Shown: one piece after another, positions 1 through 10,268 of the stretch
How the letters are laid out: each line of letters starts with the position of its first letter
Position numbering within the stretch: position 1 is the first letter of the stretch
Assembly (NCBI RefSeq): GCF_963676685.1
Contig: NC_092355.1
Location: 67,401,006 to 67,465,005 of the forward strand
Length of the DNA: 64,000 bases
Direction of reading: 5' to 3'
Source: Mytilus edulis
Lineage: Eukaryota > Mollusca > Bivalvia > Mytilida > Mytilidae
Made by a program: the position numbers and the translations under genes
Notes under the pieces: model-generated
Databases searched by the model: none
What the model was told of the DNA's origin: nothing
The model's input: the letters and a program-made list of their open reading frames with translations, nothing else

Positions 1-260
1 TTTAACCCTGTAATATATATTACCGGATAGTTATCATTATCATATGGTGAAATCAGAGACATTGATTGTCAAAATGTGTATCTGGTGCAGAAAAATGGTT
101 AATTTACTTACTACAAAATGTTAATTACATTATCTTGCAATATAATTATAGAAATATTCATTCATTCGTACATGTAAGAAACAAAATATTTGAAATTTTG
201 AATAGACGACTTTATGTTTTTTTTTAATCTATTAAATTAAAATTAATGTTTCAACTAATG
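1..260. other. AT-rich non-coding stretch
   Basis: No open frame with coding character and no repeat boundary is visible here. It lies downstream, in the gene sense, of the minus-strand GMC gene, so the last GMC exon (FAD-domain C-terminus) is probably beyond the left edge of the window. Confidence 0.4.
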
Positions 261-261
261 G

Positions 262-640
262 CACTTATTATGTGGTATGATTTCCAATGAGACAACTCTC
301 CACATTAGATCAACATGGCACAGACATTAACAACTATAGGTCACCGTATGGCCTTCAACAATGAACTACAAAAGGCCCCGAAATGACAATGTAAAACAAT
401 CCAAACGAGAAAGCTAGCACCCTATTTTATGTACAAATGAACGAAAAACAATAATATAACACAAAAACAAACCTTGGACAGTGGTGTAACTGTACAACAT
501 AAGAGCTGACTTTGCGGTATGGGCTTTGCTCATTGTTGAAGGCCGTACGATGACCTATAGTTGTTAATGTCTGTGTCATTTTAGTCTCCTGCGGACAGTT
601 GTCTCATTGGCAATCATACCACATCTCCTTTTTTTATATA
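262..640. repeat. Head-to-head pair of R1 dispersed repeats
   Basis: A plus-oriented R1 copy (about 267-515, containing the caatgagacaactctccac motif and the caactataggtcaccgtatgg segment) is followed directly by a minus-oriented copy (about 520-640, with tcattgttgaaggccgtac and acctatagttgttaatgtc). I recognise R1 as a high-copy mussel repeat. It recurs at least 14 times in this window, which supports calling it dispersed. The inverted arrangement could fold into a hairpin with arms of about 100 nt. Confidence 0.75.
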
Positions 641-979
641 AAAATCAGTTGAAAAGGGCTTAACTCATCAGATGGAAAAAATTATTATGCCGATCTCGTA
701 AAAAGTGTGTATTAAACTTAATTTGATGGTGAAAAACGACAGCAAAGTCTCCCCAGATTATGACTGCCCATATATCTTTCAAAGTTAGTATTTACCCTTA
801 TTTATTGTCAACTATAACAGTAAAGTACAATCTTGATCATAGTCTTACACCGTTTGTATCCTAACCTAATTGTATTATCAACTTCTTCAGAATGGCCCCA
901 TCTACAAAATGTCAACCCCATAAATTACACAGTTTGTATTTACCTTAATTTATTGTCAACTACAGCGATTTGGTCTTAC
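641..979. other. Non-coding flank with a short direct duplication
   Basis: No exon seen. A segment around 789-825 (tatttacccttatttattg, then caactata) recurs around 937-970 with few changes, a direct repeat about 148 bp apart. It lies in the intron just after the 980-1168 exon of the minus-strand GMC gene. Confidence 0.4.
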
Positions 980-1168
980 CTAGATCCCATCCTACAGGGG
1001 GCTGTGTGATGATGTACAGATAAAGCAAAATGACGGATCATACATCTCCAATAATCATCAGTGTTGTACAGCATTTCATCACAATGTCCTTTACATCCTT
1101 TCTGACTGGTTAAACGCGTAGGCTTTGCTGTGCTATCGTCTGTTCTAGTTCTTGTGTCAATCGAACTA
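980..1168 (-). CDS. GMC oxidoreductase exon carrying the conserved C-terminal His region
   Basis: This minus-strand exon of 189 nt (63 codons) is bounded by a good acceptor (polypyrimidine run then TTTTCAG, just above 1168) and a strong donor (CTAG|GTAAGA at 979-980). The readable peptide contains NTDDYWRCMIRHFALSVHHH followed by TAPCRMGS. That fits the GMC-family C-terminal stretch (Y-W-x-C-x-I-R, then His and the C-R-M-G motif), where the conserved His acts in the FAD active site. The usual H-P-x-G-T-C-R-M-G reads H-H-T-A-P-C-R-M-G here. It is the most 3' exon visible of the gene whose other exons lie at 4.3-17.6 kb. Decayed copies of this exon follow at 1243-1730. Confidence 0.72.
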
Positions 1169-1242
1169 CTGAAAATATATAATTTCATTAGACTAACATG
1201 TAAATAGTAAATGAACAATTACATGGCAGATGTTTTAAGGGT

Positions 1243-1730
1243 AATTTGATTGGCAGTCATGAATCACGAGGTCGTATTGAAGCAACCCACAATGTCCTTT
1301 TACTCCTAGACCTCGCCATGCTTTCGTCTGTTCTAGTGTCTGTGTCAATCGAACCACTGAAAATATATATACTTTAATTAGGCTGACAAGTATATCGGAC
1401 TTCGGTATATCTTTTTTTCATTTGACTTTTTTCATAAATGAACAAAAATGACATAGATGCTACAAAATGGAATTTGATTGGCAGACATGAATCACCTGGT
1501 CGTATTGAAGTTGATCATAATGTCCCTTTACATCTTTTCAAATGGTTTAACGACAAGGCTTTGCCATGCTTTCGTTTGTCCCAGTGTATGTGTCAATCGA
1601 ACCACTTAAAAAGATAAATTTTTATTAGACTGGCATGCGAATCAATAATAAACAATTACATTATTTTACTTTTTATATCTTTTCAAATACGTTTACAGGC
1701 AAGGCTTTGCTATTCTTCCCTTAGGGTTAG
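1243..1730 (-). pseudogene. Tandem decayed copies of the GMC C-terminal exon
   Basis: Three further copies of the 980-1168 exon region and its flank lie in tandem at about 1243-1385, 1475-1625 and 1660-1730 (partial). Shared landmarks are the reverse complement of TCGATTGACACA, the CAAAGCCT..CG block and the AGGACATT block. Copy 2 keeps the TTTTCAG acceptor, but its frame reaches a stop after about 37 codons and it lacks the Y-W-x-C...H half. Copy 3 has a stop early in the exon and its acceptor CAG has become AAG. They look like local exon duplications that decayed, leaving one functional exon. Confidence 0.62.
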
Positions 1731-1753
1731 ATTTATATAGATTAAACCGTTCG

Positions 1754-2074
1754 TTGTCCTGTTTGAATTGTTTTACAGTTATCATTTTATGGTCCTTTTC
1801 AGCGTGTGCCAATGCTTATATAAACTTATGCAAAATGAATAATATTCACAAATTGATTTTACTTGCAACTGTAGGTATCACATTAACAACACTGAAACAA
1901 AGGGAAATAACTGTGAATGTTAATGAATACGTAAGTTTTAATAATATGTCCACATCCTATGCATTCGACAGGTTAATTAAAGGCTTTTGTAAAGGGTCTG
2001 TCGTGGCAAATTTCACATATCCTTGCTTTTTGGATGAAGAAAAAATATCACTACAAGACAGGAGGAATCCGTAA
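1754..2074 (+). other. Unidentified open frame
   Basis: An open frame of 106 codons has a hydrophobic start, but its first 20 residues come from sequence resembling the end of an R1-type repeat (gaattgttttacagttatc). No domain is recognisable and no splice or promoter context supports it. It may be a chance frame. Confidence 0.12.
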
Positions 2075-2099
2075 ATCTAGTTAAAAGTTGTATTAACAC

Positions 2100-3175
2100 C
2101 TGGAAAAATCAAAAAAAAAATAATTATGTATGGCTATCATCAGCGAGTCGTAAAAACAATAATTCAAAATTATCTGAATTTAAGGAACATGCAACAGGTG
2201 CGACCAAACAATTGTAAGATATTCATCAATGATCACTTGCGCTAGCACTTTTATACGATCTGTTCATGGAGGTCATGCATCTATTTTCTTATGGGATTAT
2301 TTGAGTTGTTGCGGTCATATTTCTGTCGGGCTTCTAATTTTTGTGCACTACTAAGATTGAGTTTTGAGTCGTACGCACCTTTTCCATGCTGTATTCGAAG
2401 TCACAGACCTCATTGTTGAGGGAAATAGAGAGTTAGGAGATTAAAAATAGAGGTTGTCGTTGGACTTTATTTTTGTCCTTTATGCCGTTAGCTTTATCGT
2501 TTCAAATTCCTGAGTCGTAGACGTTTTTATCTAAACTGTACGATATGAGTTCCTTTTCTCATTGTTGAGGACTGAACGATGATCTGTATTTGCTTCAGGT
2601 TTCATTATAGTCATTTGGACGCTGGTTGTTTTTTTTTATTTGGCAACCATACCCTATCGCTTTAATATTATATAAAGTGAATTTAATGACGATATACAAC
2701 TGTTTTGCTAATCACAAAAATATTAAAGTTAAAAAGTATAGCAAAGCATAATTACATTGTCCTTCAAGTTTGCACTTGGAGTTGGAGACTCAAATGCAAA
2801 AGGATTCAAAAAACTTTCACCATCCGGGTATTTTGTGTGTGATGCTTTGTCCACTTTTGAATATAGGCTTTCATCTACGTTCGGGTTATGGAATATTCCT
2901 AAAATAAAAAATATAAATCATAGTTTGGTAAAAGTTATTAGCCTCTAATAAACAATTTTCTTAATTTTTACTTTATATATTGACAATGGTCTTCCATACA
3001 TTTCCATCTCGCATGGTCTTTGTATGTGTAAAACAACGATGATATCTTGAATTTATTAAAATGATTGTTATGCGACTCTATATTACTTCAGAAAAAAAAC
3101 AACGTTATTATGAAGAAAAATCAATGCTTATATCACGTATCTATATAAGAAGAAATCAGCAATTAATTATAAATT
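2100..3175. other. Repeat-poor intronic stretch with a degraded R1 copy
   Basis: A diverged minus-oriented R1 copy is at about 2540-2665 (ctcattgttgagg, then ttggcaaccatacc). The rest of this part of the GMC intron shows no recognised feature. A 63-codon open frame at 2757-2948 has no supporting context. Confidence 0.4.
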
Positions 3176-3179
3176 ATCG

Positions 3180-3449
3180 TTGATCATCTAAACTAGATTG
3201 GTTTTCTCGCTTGAGCCGGTTTGGCAAAAGTGAGAAAAGCAACCTTGTTGAGATGACCAATGCCAATCTGTTTATCGCTGTTTTAACTATGACGTTGTTG
3301 TTAATGTCATTGCCAATTTCGTTGACAACGCCACGTGGGTCATAAGTCTCTAGCGATAATTTCTCATACCACTCGACTCCTCCGACAAAAGTAAAATATC
3401 AGTCCGTAAGATCAAAGAAAATTGTAAAATAGTGACCAATTATCTGATT
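3180..3449. repeat. Dispersed repeat segment related to 20745-20880
   Basis: The segment includes gatcatctaaactagattgg, a cgttgttgttaatgtcattg run and catagtt-type flanks. Parts resemble the reverse complement of 20745-20880 (GTTGAGATGAC, TTATCGCT and TGACAAC blocks). It directly adjoins the small inverted-repeat element at 3450-3615 and may be the outer part of the same larger element. Confidence 0.4.
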
Positions 3450-3615
3450 AATACACCTTATCGCTAATCCCGGCTGACCTGGCCGCTTGAACTTTTGACG
3501 CCATACACAATCACTTTTCCATTGTGGCAGAAGATATTTTGGTTTATGACGTCAAAATTTTACGGTAACCTATGTGATATCCAGTAAGGTCATACAAATA
3601 GCGATAAGGTGTATT
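3450..3615. mobile_element. Small inverted-repeat element (MITE-like, 166 bp)
   Basis: A perfect 17-bp inverted repeat, aatacaccttatcgcta at 3450-3466 and tagcgataaggtgtatt at 3599-3615, encloses 132 bp with no coding frame. The size and symmetry are those of a non-autonomous DNA element. No target-site duplication is certain. Confidence 0.6.
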
Positions 3616-3619
3616 GAAA

Positions 3620-4289
3620 CGAAAAGGAAATATGTATTATCATAGATTACATGGTTATGCTTTTACTTCGAACTGCCTTCTTATCTGCTGTTCACTATTT
3701 CAGGTTCTTGGTAATGTCTAAGAGTGCATCAAAACGTCTTGATTGGTAAAAAAAATCTAAACAAAACATACCTTATGAAATTACTCAAAGTCTTTTCTTT
3801 TCTGAAACAAACAATGGCCTTTAACATTTTTGTAAATTTCGTTCCGATGTAAAACATCCACCAATTCCCAAATTTGATTTTTATTTGCTGCTTTTCTTCT
3901 TATCGCGCGGAGTAAAATCAAAGACTAGTCTGAGTCAGAATACTGTGTACGAGTAATCTGACATGCCTGCATGCAGACAGTAACCTTGTCAACTACCACG
4001 ATAAAAATACAGCTTTGCTACACACCAGGGTACGTTTTGATATTACATTGCCATTTTCCCGTTCGTAATAAACATATCAATTTGCCACTGGAAATATAAC
4101 CAGTCATTCATCATCAACAACCTTTCCAATCAACACATCATCTTATAGTTTTTTTTCTTAACAATTAGTCTTTAGCTTTTTTTTAAATGATACAAAATAT
4201 ATCATATTAGTATATTGCATTGCTAAATACCTTTTCTTTTGAGTACGGAATCCAAAATACATCTGTGTCTGTCAACATTCTAAAATTAA
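3620..4289. other. Intronic stretch, no feature recognised
   Basis: AT-rich sequence inside the GMC gene. I looked for further GMC exons on the minus strand (the substrate-domain part between the 4387 and 1168 exons) and found none that I could support. Confidence 0.35.
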
Positions 4290-4299
4290 TATTTAGCGT

Positions 4300-4387
4300 T
4301 GTATGAATTGAATAGGACAGGCCCACTGCAAGGTGGTCTTGTCAATTGTAAATATTGTCCAACAGGAAGGTCGGCGTGAACCGGAAT
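4300..4387 (-). CDS. GMC oxidoreductase exon (ADLPVGQ motif)
   Basis: A strong acceptor (CTTTTCTGTTGCAG) places the exon start at 4387. The frame begins IPVHADLPVGQ, the GMC motif that normally reads I-P-V-x-x-D-L-P-V-G-x-N-L-Q-D-H. The upstream exon (5314-5147) ends in phase 0 with HLRKFN, so the join gives a continuous ..KFNIPVHADLPVGQ.. as expected. After GQ the match weakens (YLQ instead of NLQDH, then LTRPPCSGPVLF) and no convincing donor is seen. The lower boundary is therefore uncertain, and a small indel here cannot be excluded. Confidence 0.65.
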
Positions 4388-4934
4388 CTGCAACAGAAAA
4401 GGCAGAACTAGTAGTAAAATTAAACTGTTCATAGATAAAAACACAAACATTAGAAATAAATGCACAAAGGACGCCCATGAAAACTTGACCAAGGGTCCCA
4501 CGATCCCTTTTCAGAAAATATGAAAGCTATAGCTACTATCTGTTTTAAGGCTTATATCTTGTTTTCACAAAAGTCGTAAATAATCCTGATAATCATTTGA
4601 ATTTCATTTCATTAGCAGCAATCGAAATATAGATGATAATAACATCAAACTTATTTTTACTTCGTATTTGTTTCTTAACTATAATAAGATTGATTCGCAA
4701 AAATACACCAAAAAAAGATTCTTTTATAACTTTCGTACAGGGAGTTTTAAGGCCAAACTAGTGGCTTGAAATTAATTTAGTGACTAGCCAAACCTCCCGA
4801 TAGTTTGACAATGTTAAAATTACCGCTTGAATAACAACAATACGTGACAGGATAATAGTTCAAATAATCACTAGATCATTCAGGACAGCGAAATACATAA
4901 CCGAATAATACATGTAATATAAAATTGTCTTCAA

Positions 4935-5090
4935 TTATTTATCGTGTTATTTATGTCTGTACCAAGCCAGGATTATGACAGTTGTTATCGTTTTATGTGT
5001 TTCATCTTTTTATTTTTCAATTTGATTAGGAACTTTCCGTTTTGAAATTTCCTCGGGTGTTCAGTATCTTTGTGATTTTACTTTTTAGTA
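4935..5090 (+). repeat. R3 dispersed repeat copy
   Basis: It contains gtaccaagccaggattatgacagttgttatcg and ggaactttccgttttgaaatttcc..ttcagtatctttgtgattttacttttt in outline. This is the same pattern found at 17950-18080, 25370-25500, 28410-28590, 54970-55140, 56455-56525 and 61445-61570. The core is close to aaatgcctgtaccaagtca. The family is not identified. Confidence 0.6.
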
Positions 5091-5146
5091 CAATAACACA
5101 TAATTTCAGTCGTGTGTATTCACTAATTATGTTATATTTCAATTAC

Positions 5147-5314
5147 ATTAAATTTCCTCAGATGATTTTTTGTTCCAATTCCAGATAATAGAAGAATATG
5201 TGGTGATTCAAACGAACCAGCAGATAATATAACTTCTTTACGAGCAAAAACCTCTAGTGTCCTTCCAGCCTTCACAAACTGAACACCGTATGCTCGTTTT
5301 CTCCGTATTAGTAC
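5147..5314 (-). CDS. GMC oxidoreductase exon (FAD-binding GMC signature 2 region)
   Basis: This minus-strand exon of 168 nt (56 codons, phase 0 at both ends) has acceptor TTTTTTTCAG above 5314 and donor AAT|GTAATT below 5147. The peptide runs VLIRRKRAYGVQF, then FARKEVILSAGSFESPHILL, then LSGIG. It matches the GMC segment A-x-G-V-x-F...V-x-A-x-K-E-V-I-L-S-A-G-x-x-x-S-P-x-x-L-x-x-S-G-I-G, which includes PROSITE GMC signature 2. It splices in phase to the exon at 4387. No stop or missing key residue is visible. Confidence 0.88.
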
Positions 5315-5399
5315 CTGAAAAAAATTAATTGAGTTAGTAGATGGCAGTTTAAGTTCGGTCTCACCAAGAACATACAATACATATAATTCTAAGCGAAAA

Positions 5400-6245
5400 T
5401 TCGAAAGTTTGACGAAAGAACCGAGCCACGTGAAGAGTTATAGGACCCAAAGTGTATCAAAGAATATGGCTATGATAAATAAATATTTTGAAACTTCTAA
5501 TGACACACAATAGTTTGATACAATATGGAAGTTTACAAAGAAAATTCCTGAGCATAGTAAACACTGAATAGTAATCGTTTCCTGTTTTTAAAATATCAGT
5601 TGCGCTCACATTTGAGTTTGAACATTATTAAAATTAAGTTGCAACATAATATTTTTAGAAAATTTTGAATATCTCGAACTTATCATCCTTAGTCAATCTT
5701 CAAATGCTGAGTGTTTCAATTGTTAGACTAAACCTCTTTCTAAAATATTTCAAAATATATCTAATTTGGCATTTAGATTAGAAAGATCATATCATAAGGA
5801 ACATGTGTACTAAGCTGATTTGATCTCAACTTCATCAAAAACTACCTAGACCAAAAACTTTAACCTGAAGCAGGACAGACGGAAGGAAGAACGGACGAAC
5901 GAACGGACGCACAAACAAGACACCATAATGCCCATAAATAGGGCATAAAAATAAAAATAAAGCACACTTATTTTACATACCATAGTCACATAACTTTTAA
6001 GACTGATTTGCAAATTGCGTCGAGACATAACAGGCATTAAGCTGAGCTACAACGTTGGTCATATTTGATGTTAAGTTTGTTCCGACAAAACCTTAAAAAA
6101 CAAACGTAACGACATCATGTTTTGTTTTCTATTTTGTAAAGCAAGATAACGCTTTGCTATCTTTGGAGCGTCATCACGTTGTTTTGAGATAAGTAAAAAG
6201 CAATATTTGGTAAAACATTCGTGTTGCTCATTTGACCGTCTTTAT
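5400..6245. other. Intronic stretch, no gene recognised
   Basis: AT-rich intron of the GMC gene. A tetranucleotide-like ggacgaacgaacggacg run is at about 5881-5912. No exon with GMC similarity was found. Confidence 0.4.
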
Positions 6246-6249
6246 ATGA

Positions 6250-6430
6250 CCGTCTGTTTTCCAGTTTGAATAGTTTTACGCTAGTAATTGTTGGGCCCTT
6301 TATAACTTGTTGTTCGGTGTGAGCCAAGGCCCCGTGTTTAAGACCGTACTTTGACCTATAATGGTATATTTTTACTAATTGTGACTTGGATGGAGAGTTG
6401 ACTCAATGGCAATTACCACTTCTTTTTATA
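6250..6430 (-). repeat. R1-related dispersed repeat
   Basis: A minus-oriented copy of the R1-like family variant with gggccctttataacttgttg, ttcggtgtgagccaagg and ggatggagagttgactcaatg. The same variant appears at 46925-47090. Confidence 0.65.
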
Positions 6431-6472
6431 TTTATTTTGTTTTATGTTATTTTTTGTGTACTATTGTTTAAA

Positions 6473-6800
6473 ATTGAGAATAGAAATGGGAAATATGTCC
6501 AAGAGACAACAAGCTGACCAAAAGTAGACAACAGCCGAACGCCACCAATGGGTCTTCAACACAGTGAGAAAATCCCGCACCCGAAGGTGTTCCTCAGCTG
6601 GCCCCTAACTGAAATTATGTACTAGTTCAGTTAAAATGGACGTCAAACTAAATAAACTTCGTAACATATAAATGAACTAGAATTAACAAAACATACAAGA
6701 CTAACAGAGGCCAGAGACTCCTGAGAGGCGGAAAATGCGTGGGGGGTTAAACGTGTTTTGTGAGATCTCAACCATCCCCCTTTACCTATAGCCAGTGTTG
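6473..6800 (+). repeat. Dispersed repeat of a second type
   Basis: It contains gggaaatatgtccaagagac, ggtcttcaacacagtgagaa and aatcccgcacccgaaggtgt, then cagctggcccctaactg. I recognise this pattern from bivalve genomes as a common interspersed repeat, family not named. A short second half at 6690-6790 (gaggcggaaaatgcgtgggg) belongs to the same unit. Confidence 0.55.
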
Positions 6801-7210
6801 AATAAAGAAACGTATTTAACAATTTAACTCAGAAATACCAGCTCCAGACCTCAATAAAACTGATTGAATGATAATGTCGTCATCAAATGAAAACCTGTTT
6901 GTCATGTTTTAATTTTTAGGCATCAGTATATTTGCATGATTTGTCAGTTACTAGTATGATTTTAAATGTTCCTTTTGGTATCGTTTGCCTGTCTACATTA
7001 AATACTCAATTGTATACTTAACAATTTTTATCATTCTCGATTCCTTTGTTTTGCGTGCATCAATTACTGATACTAGTTATTGATAAATTATAATTGTGTG
7101 TTGACTTGGTTTTAGTTGTTGTTGTTGTCAGTTTAGTCTACCTTTGTTTAACTCTAGTTTACACGTGAGGATTTGAAATAAGTTAGATAGTGATTGTATG
7201 AATTGAACGT

Positions 7211-7857
7211 TTTTAAAGGGGCACTAGCTACGAGATATATAAAAAATCAAAAGTATGATTTTTTTGTTCAATCATTAATGAAAGTGAAATTATTATAGTG
7301 AAATGATAATTTGCTTTCATAGCTAAAAAATAGTTCAATTTTGTAAAAAAAAACATTGACAATGAATTATTCACTTTCAAGTGAATAATTCGACCTAATT
7401 AAATCCGTATTCATGTGAACTCCAATTTAACTTCGTAGAAAGATATATAATTACGCATGCATTGTCCGTGTTAGGGTATTTAAAGGAAAAGATTGTGAAC
7501 ATTGAAAGTGAAATAAGGGTAAATAATTTGATTAACTGATTCGATCCACACAATATCCTAATAAACCTATAAAAATCCAATTGCACGAGTTGCATAATTT
7601 ATTTATATCTGTGTTTATGTTTACATCGCTTATATGGTCATAGAAGGTAAACTCGACAGTTAATTAGGTGGCATCTTGGCTATAATTCACACAAAACGAA
7701 GCTACAACGTATTGAGACCATGTCCGGTAAAATATTTATTTTATACTTTTGATAGTTTGGAAAAATGTTTTACATTGTTCATGTTGTTATAAATAAAAAA
7801 ATAAGAATTTGAGTCAAATCGGTGAACATGAATTTGGCAGCTAGTGCCCCTTTAAAA
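7211..7857. mobile_element. MITE with 19-bp perfect TIR and TTAA termini (647 bp)
   Basis: ttttaaaggggcactagct at 7211-7229 is the exact reverse complement of 7839-7857. TTAA lies at 7213-7216 and 7852-7855, so a TTAA target duplication of the piggyBac type is possible, although palindromy makes this ambiguous. A 13-bp-arm palindrome sits inside at 7364-7391. There is no coding capacity; a 66-codon open frame on the minus strand (7395-7595) has no recognisable content. It lies in the GMC intron. Confidence 0.78.
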
Positions 7858-8360
7858 TTTGATGCATTTTTTTTTCAAAGAATGCGATTTTGAAATGTTT
7901 TTTAATCTTTTTCTGGTATATATCCATTGACTTCATAGATAAAATGAAGATATATTGTAAAACAGAAGCTTGTGACATGCATTTTTCGGGTTAAATTTCA
8001 GTTATGTTTCAATGCTATATCATATTAACACCAAGTAAACAAATGTTCGCTACAATGTTTAAAGAAAACAAGCTTTTGAAAAGAACAGAAAAAAATTAGG
8101 GTCCATGTGCTGATTTTCGAGATATAAGCCATTTTCATACATTTCATATTGGCACAATTTTCCTTTGAAAAATTATTAAAAAAAATAACAAGCACTTTAT
8201 AAGAAATTGAAATAGGGCTTTGAATGTCTGGCAACATTAAAACACAAGAATGGAAAACATCATAAAACTAAGATATATTATATGTTAACTTTACCTATTT
8301 GACTATACCCATTGCAATCTACTGTAGAAAAGTTCAACCTTGATGCAACCTTCTGGTGAA

Positions 8361-8380
8361 AGAATAGTAGTGTTTCGAGT
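8361..8380 (+). repeat. Left terminal inverted repeat of the ISL2EU-type element
   Basis: agaatagtagtgtttcgagt pairs with the reverse complement of 15683-15702, differing at three positions. It lies 119 bp upstream of the THAP start codon at 8480. The interval also holds a cacgtg E-box-like hexamer near 8420, of unknown relevance. Confidence 0.6.
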
Positions 8381-8479
8381 CATGTTCAAACGGAAGTTTT
8401 TCGGATATTACTTTTAGTCACGTGATACTTGACTTTTTTTCCACATGTTTACTTCCGGTTATTTCGCGCTTCCTTGACA

Positions 8480-8971
8480 ATGAATAAACAACAACAGAAA
8501 AAAGTTACAAAATGGTATCATTGTGCCGCAGAAGGTTGTACATCTGATGACAGGAAAAGAGCAAAGTATCCGTACATGCAAAATGTTCGTTTTCATTCGT
8601 TTCCGACTGAGAAGAATCCCAAACTGCGGGAAAAGTGGCTGAAGTTGCTGAGACGAGATGATGCTTACTTTGTTCCCACTTTTAAGCAAAGAGTGTATTC
8701 CCTTCATTTCGTGGACGGTGAGCCTACAAGTGAACATCCGTATCCAGAGCTTTTTTCATACAATAACTTCAAGAATATGACAACTCCATATGGTACCAGC
8801 ATTCCTGCATCAGATACTGTGAAAAAACTTTCTAATGCCAGATCTAGAAGTTCAGCAACATCAATGCCTACTGAAGATGACTGTGTGCATGTTACAGATG
8901 AAAATGTGAACCTATCTTCAACTATAATGTCTTTATGTTTGTTTATGAAACAGTCATCTGTTATGATTTTC
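8480..8971 (+). pseudogene. THAP-domain exon of the transposase (exon 1)
   Basis: The N-terminal DNA-binding exon of the transposase. From the Met at 8480 (chosen because the THAP pattern starts about 12 residues later; an in-frame Met at 8429 adds 17 residues) it shows W-Y-H-C-x4-C, R-F-H-S-F-P, a W-L-x-L-L-R-R segment and V-Y-S-L-H-F. THAP domains use a C2CH zinc site; the third ligand, normally C in V-C-S-x-H-F, is Tyr here (codon TAT), so zinc binding is probably lost. The 3' boundary is uncertain: the next exon needs a phase-1 donor and none is strong. An open tail runs to a stop at 8972. Confidence 0.72.
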
Positions 8972-9523
8972 TGATATTAAAAACATGCATAACTCATCCA
9001 CAGAGGCAGATTTAAAGGGTTTTTATCCCCATTTTTTTGCAGGAAATTAAAAAAAATATATATTCATAAGAAAATGTCTGATACATGTACATATTTGAAT
9101 ATTGTGCATTTGTACTTGATGATATTAGAGATAGCTTCTTTGGAGATGCTACATGTATCATATTGTATGTGTGTAAAGTTTAAGGTAACCCCTTTATTCA
9201 TACTCCACAATATCAAAACATATAGATGAGCAATTAATTTACTTGACCAAGTTTTTAGAACAAGTGATTTAAAATGGAAAAATTATACCGTCAATGATAG
9301 TGTGACAAATCGCATTGATTAAAAACCCCTCGATTATATATACTATTCATGTGCAAATTGCAATTGTATCATATATAACATTGTATTTACTTCAAGTAAA
9401 AATCAGGCACATGTAATTGTATGAAATGTCTGTATAAAGTTAAAATTATAGAATTTCATTGATGAAATTAAACACATTACATTATATAAACATTATTAAA
9501 TGATTTATGATTTTTTTTTTCAG

Positions 9524-9619
9524 ATCCTACATGTATTGTGAGGTATCCACCATCTGCAATTAAAGAAGTTACAGTTCAGACAGCTCATGAAAAGACCAGG
9601 CAGTGCTTATTATCTGAAG
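9524..9619 (+). pseudogene. Transposase exon 2
   Basis: 96 nt between a long T tract plus CAG (acceptor at 9521-9523) and donor AAG|GTAAAA. It reads PTCIVRYPPSAIKEVTVQTA and on to CLLSEG in phase 1, compatible with exon 3. It is a linker between the THAP and DDE parts, with no known motif. The assignment rests on splice signals and phase. Confidence 0.5.
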
Positions 9620-9657
9620 GTAAAAATACATACTGCAGTAATAAATGAATAGTATTT

Positions 9658-10268
9658 GTGTACATGTACTCATGGGTATCGGGACTGTTCGCCCTGGGTT
9701 CGTTCGCTCATAGAGTCCGTTCGCCCTACTTAAAAAATATTAATGGCATTGAAGTTGAATCAACTTATTCAGATATTTCTATGGTATATGTTCTTGAGTG
9801 TATGGCTTGTTTAGGATCATTAAAATTGTTCAATGACAAAATACATGAAATAATTCGGATCACTGATTATTGTGATACTAGTCTTTTGATGGATTATTAA
9901 TAAAAATCAAACGTTTTGTTTTGATAAAATATTCAGCTGGAAATTAATTAAACCAATGATGTACGAACTGTAAATCATGAAACATGTATTGTATTCCAGT
10001 ATTTTACTCTGTAAATCAAAGGGAAAATGATAAATTGATTGCGGGAATATAAATATTCTGTAAATTTTTCAAAAAACTTTTCCATATTTTGTTCAAATAC
10101 TTAAAATTATGAAATCAGAACAATTAGAAAAAAATAAAAATCAGGGCGAATGGACCCTGGGCGAACAGGAATCAGGGAGAATGGACCCTGGGCGAACAGA
10201 AATCAGGGCGAACAGATACCAGGGCAAACGTGAATCAGGGCGAACGGACCCGGATTCGTACTCATGTA
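9658..10268. mobile_element. Inverted-repeat element with an internal minisatellite, nested in a transposase intron
   Basis: The left end (about 9660-9702: tactcatgggtatcggg, then actgttcgccctg) is an imperfect inverted match to the right end (about 10236-10268: cagggcgaacggacccgg, then attcgtactcatg). Next to the right end, 10142-10255 holds four units of about 31 bp built on cagggcgaa..ggaccctgggcgaac. The element lies between transposase exons 2 and 3, so it inserted into the ISL2EU element. Open frames at 9658-9900 and 10109-10417 are shadows of it. Confidence 0.6.

Noticed and set aside
1754..2074. Small secreted protein of 106 aa
   Set aside because: The hydrophobic start overlaps repeat-like sequence and nothing else supports it; it is kept only as a low-confidence open frame.
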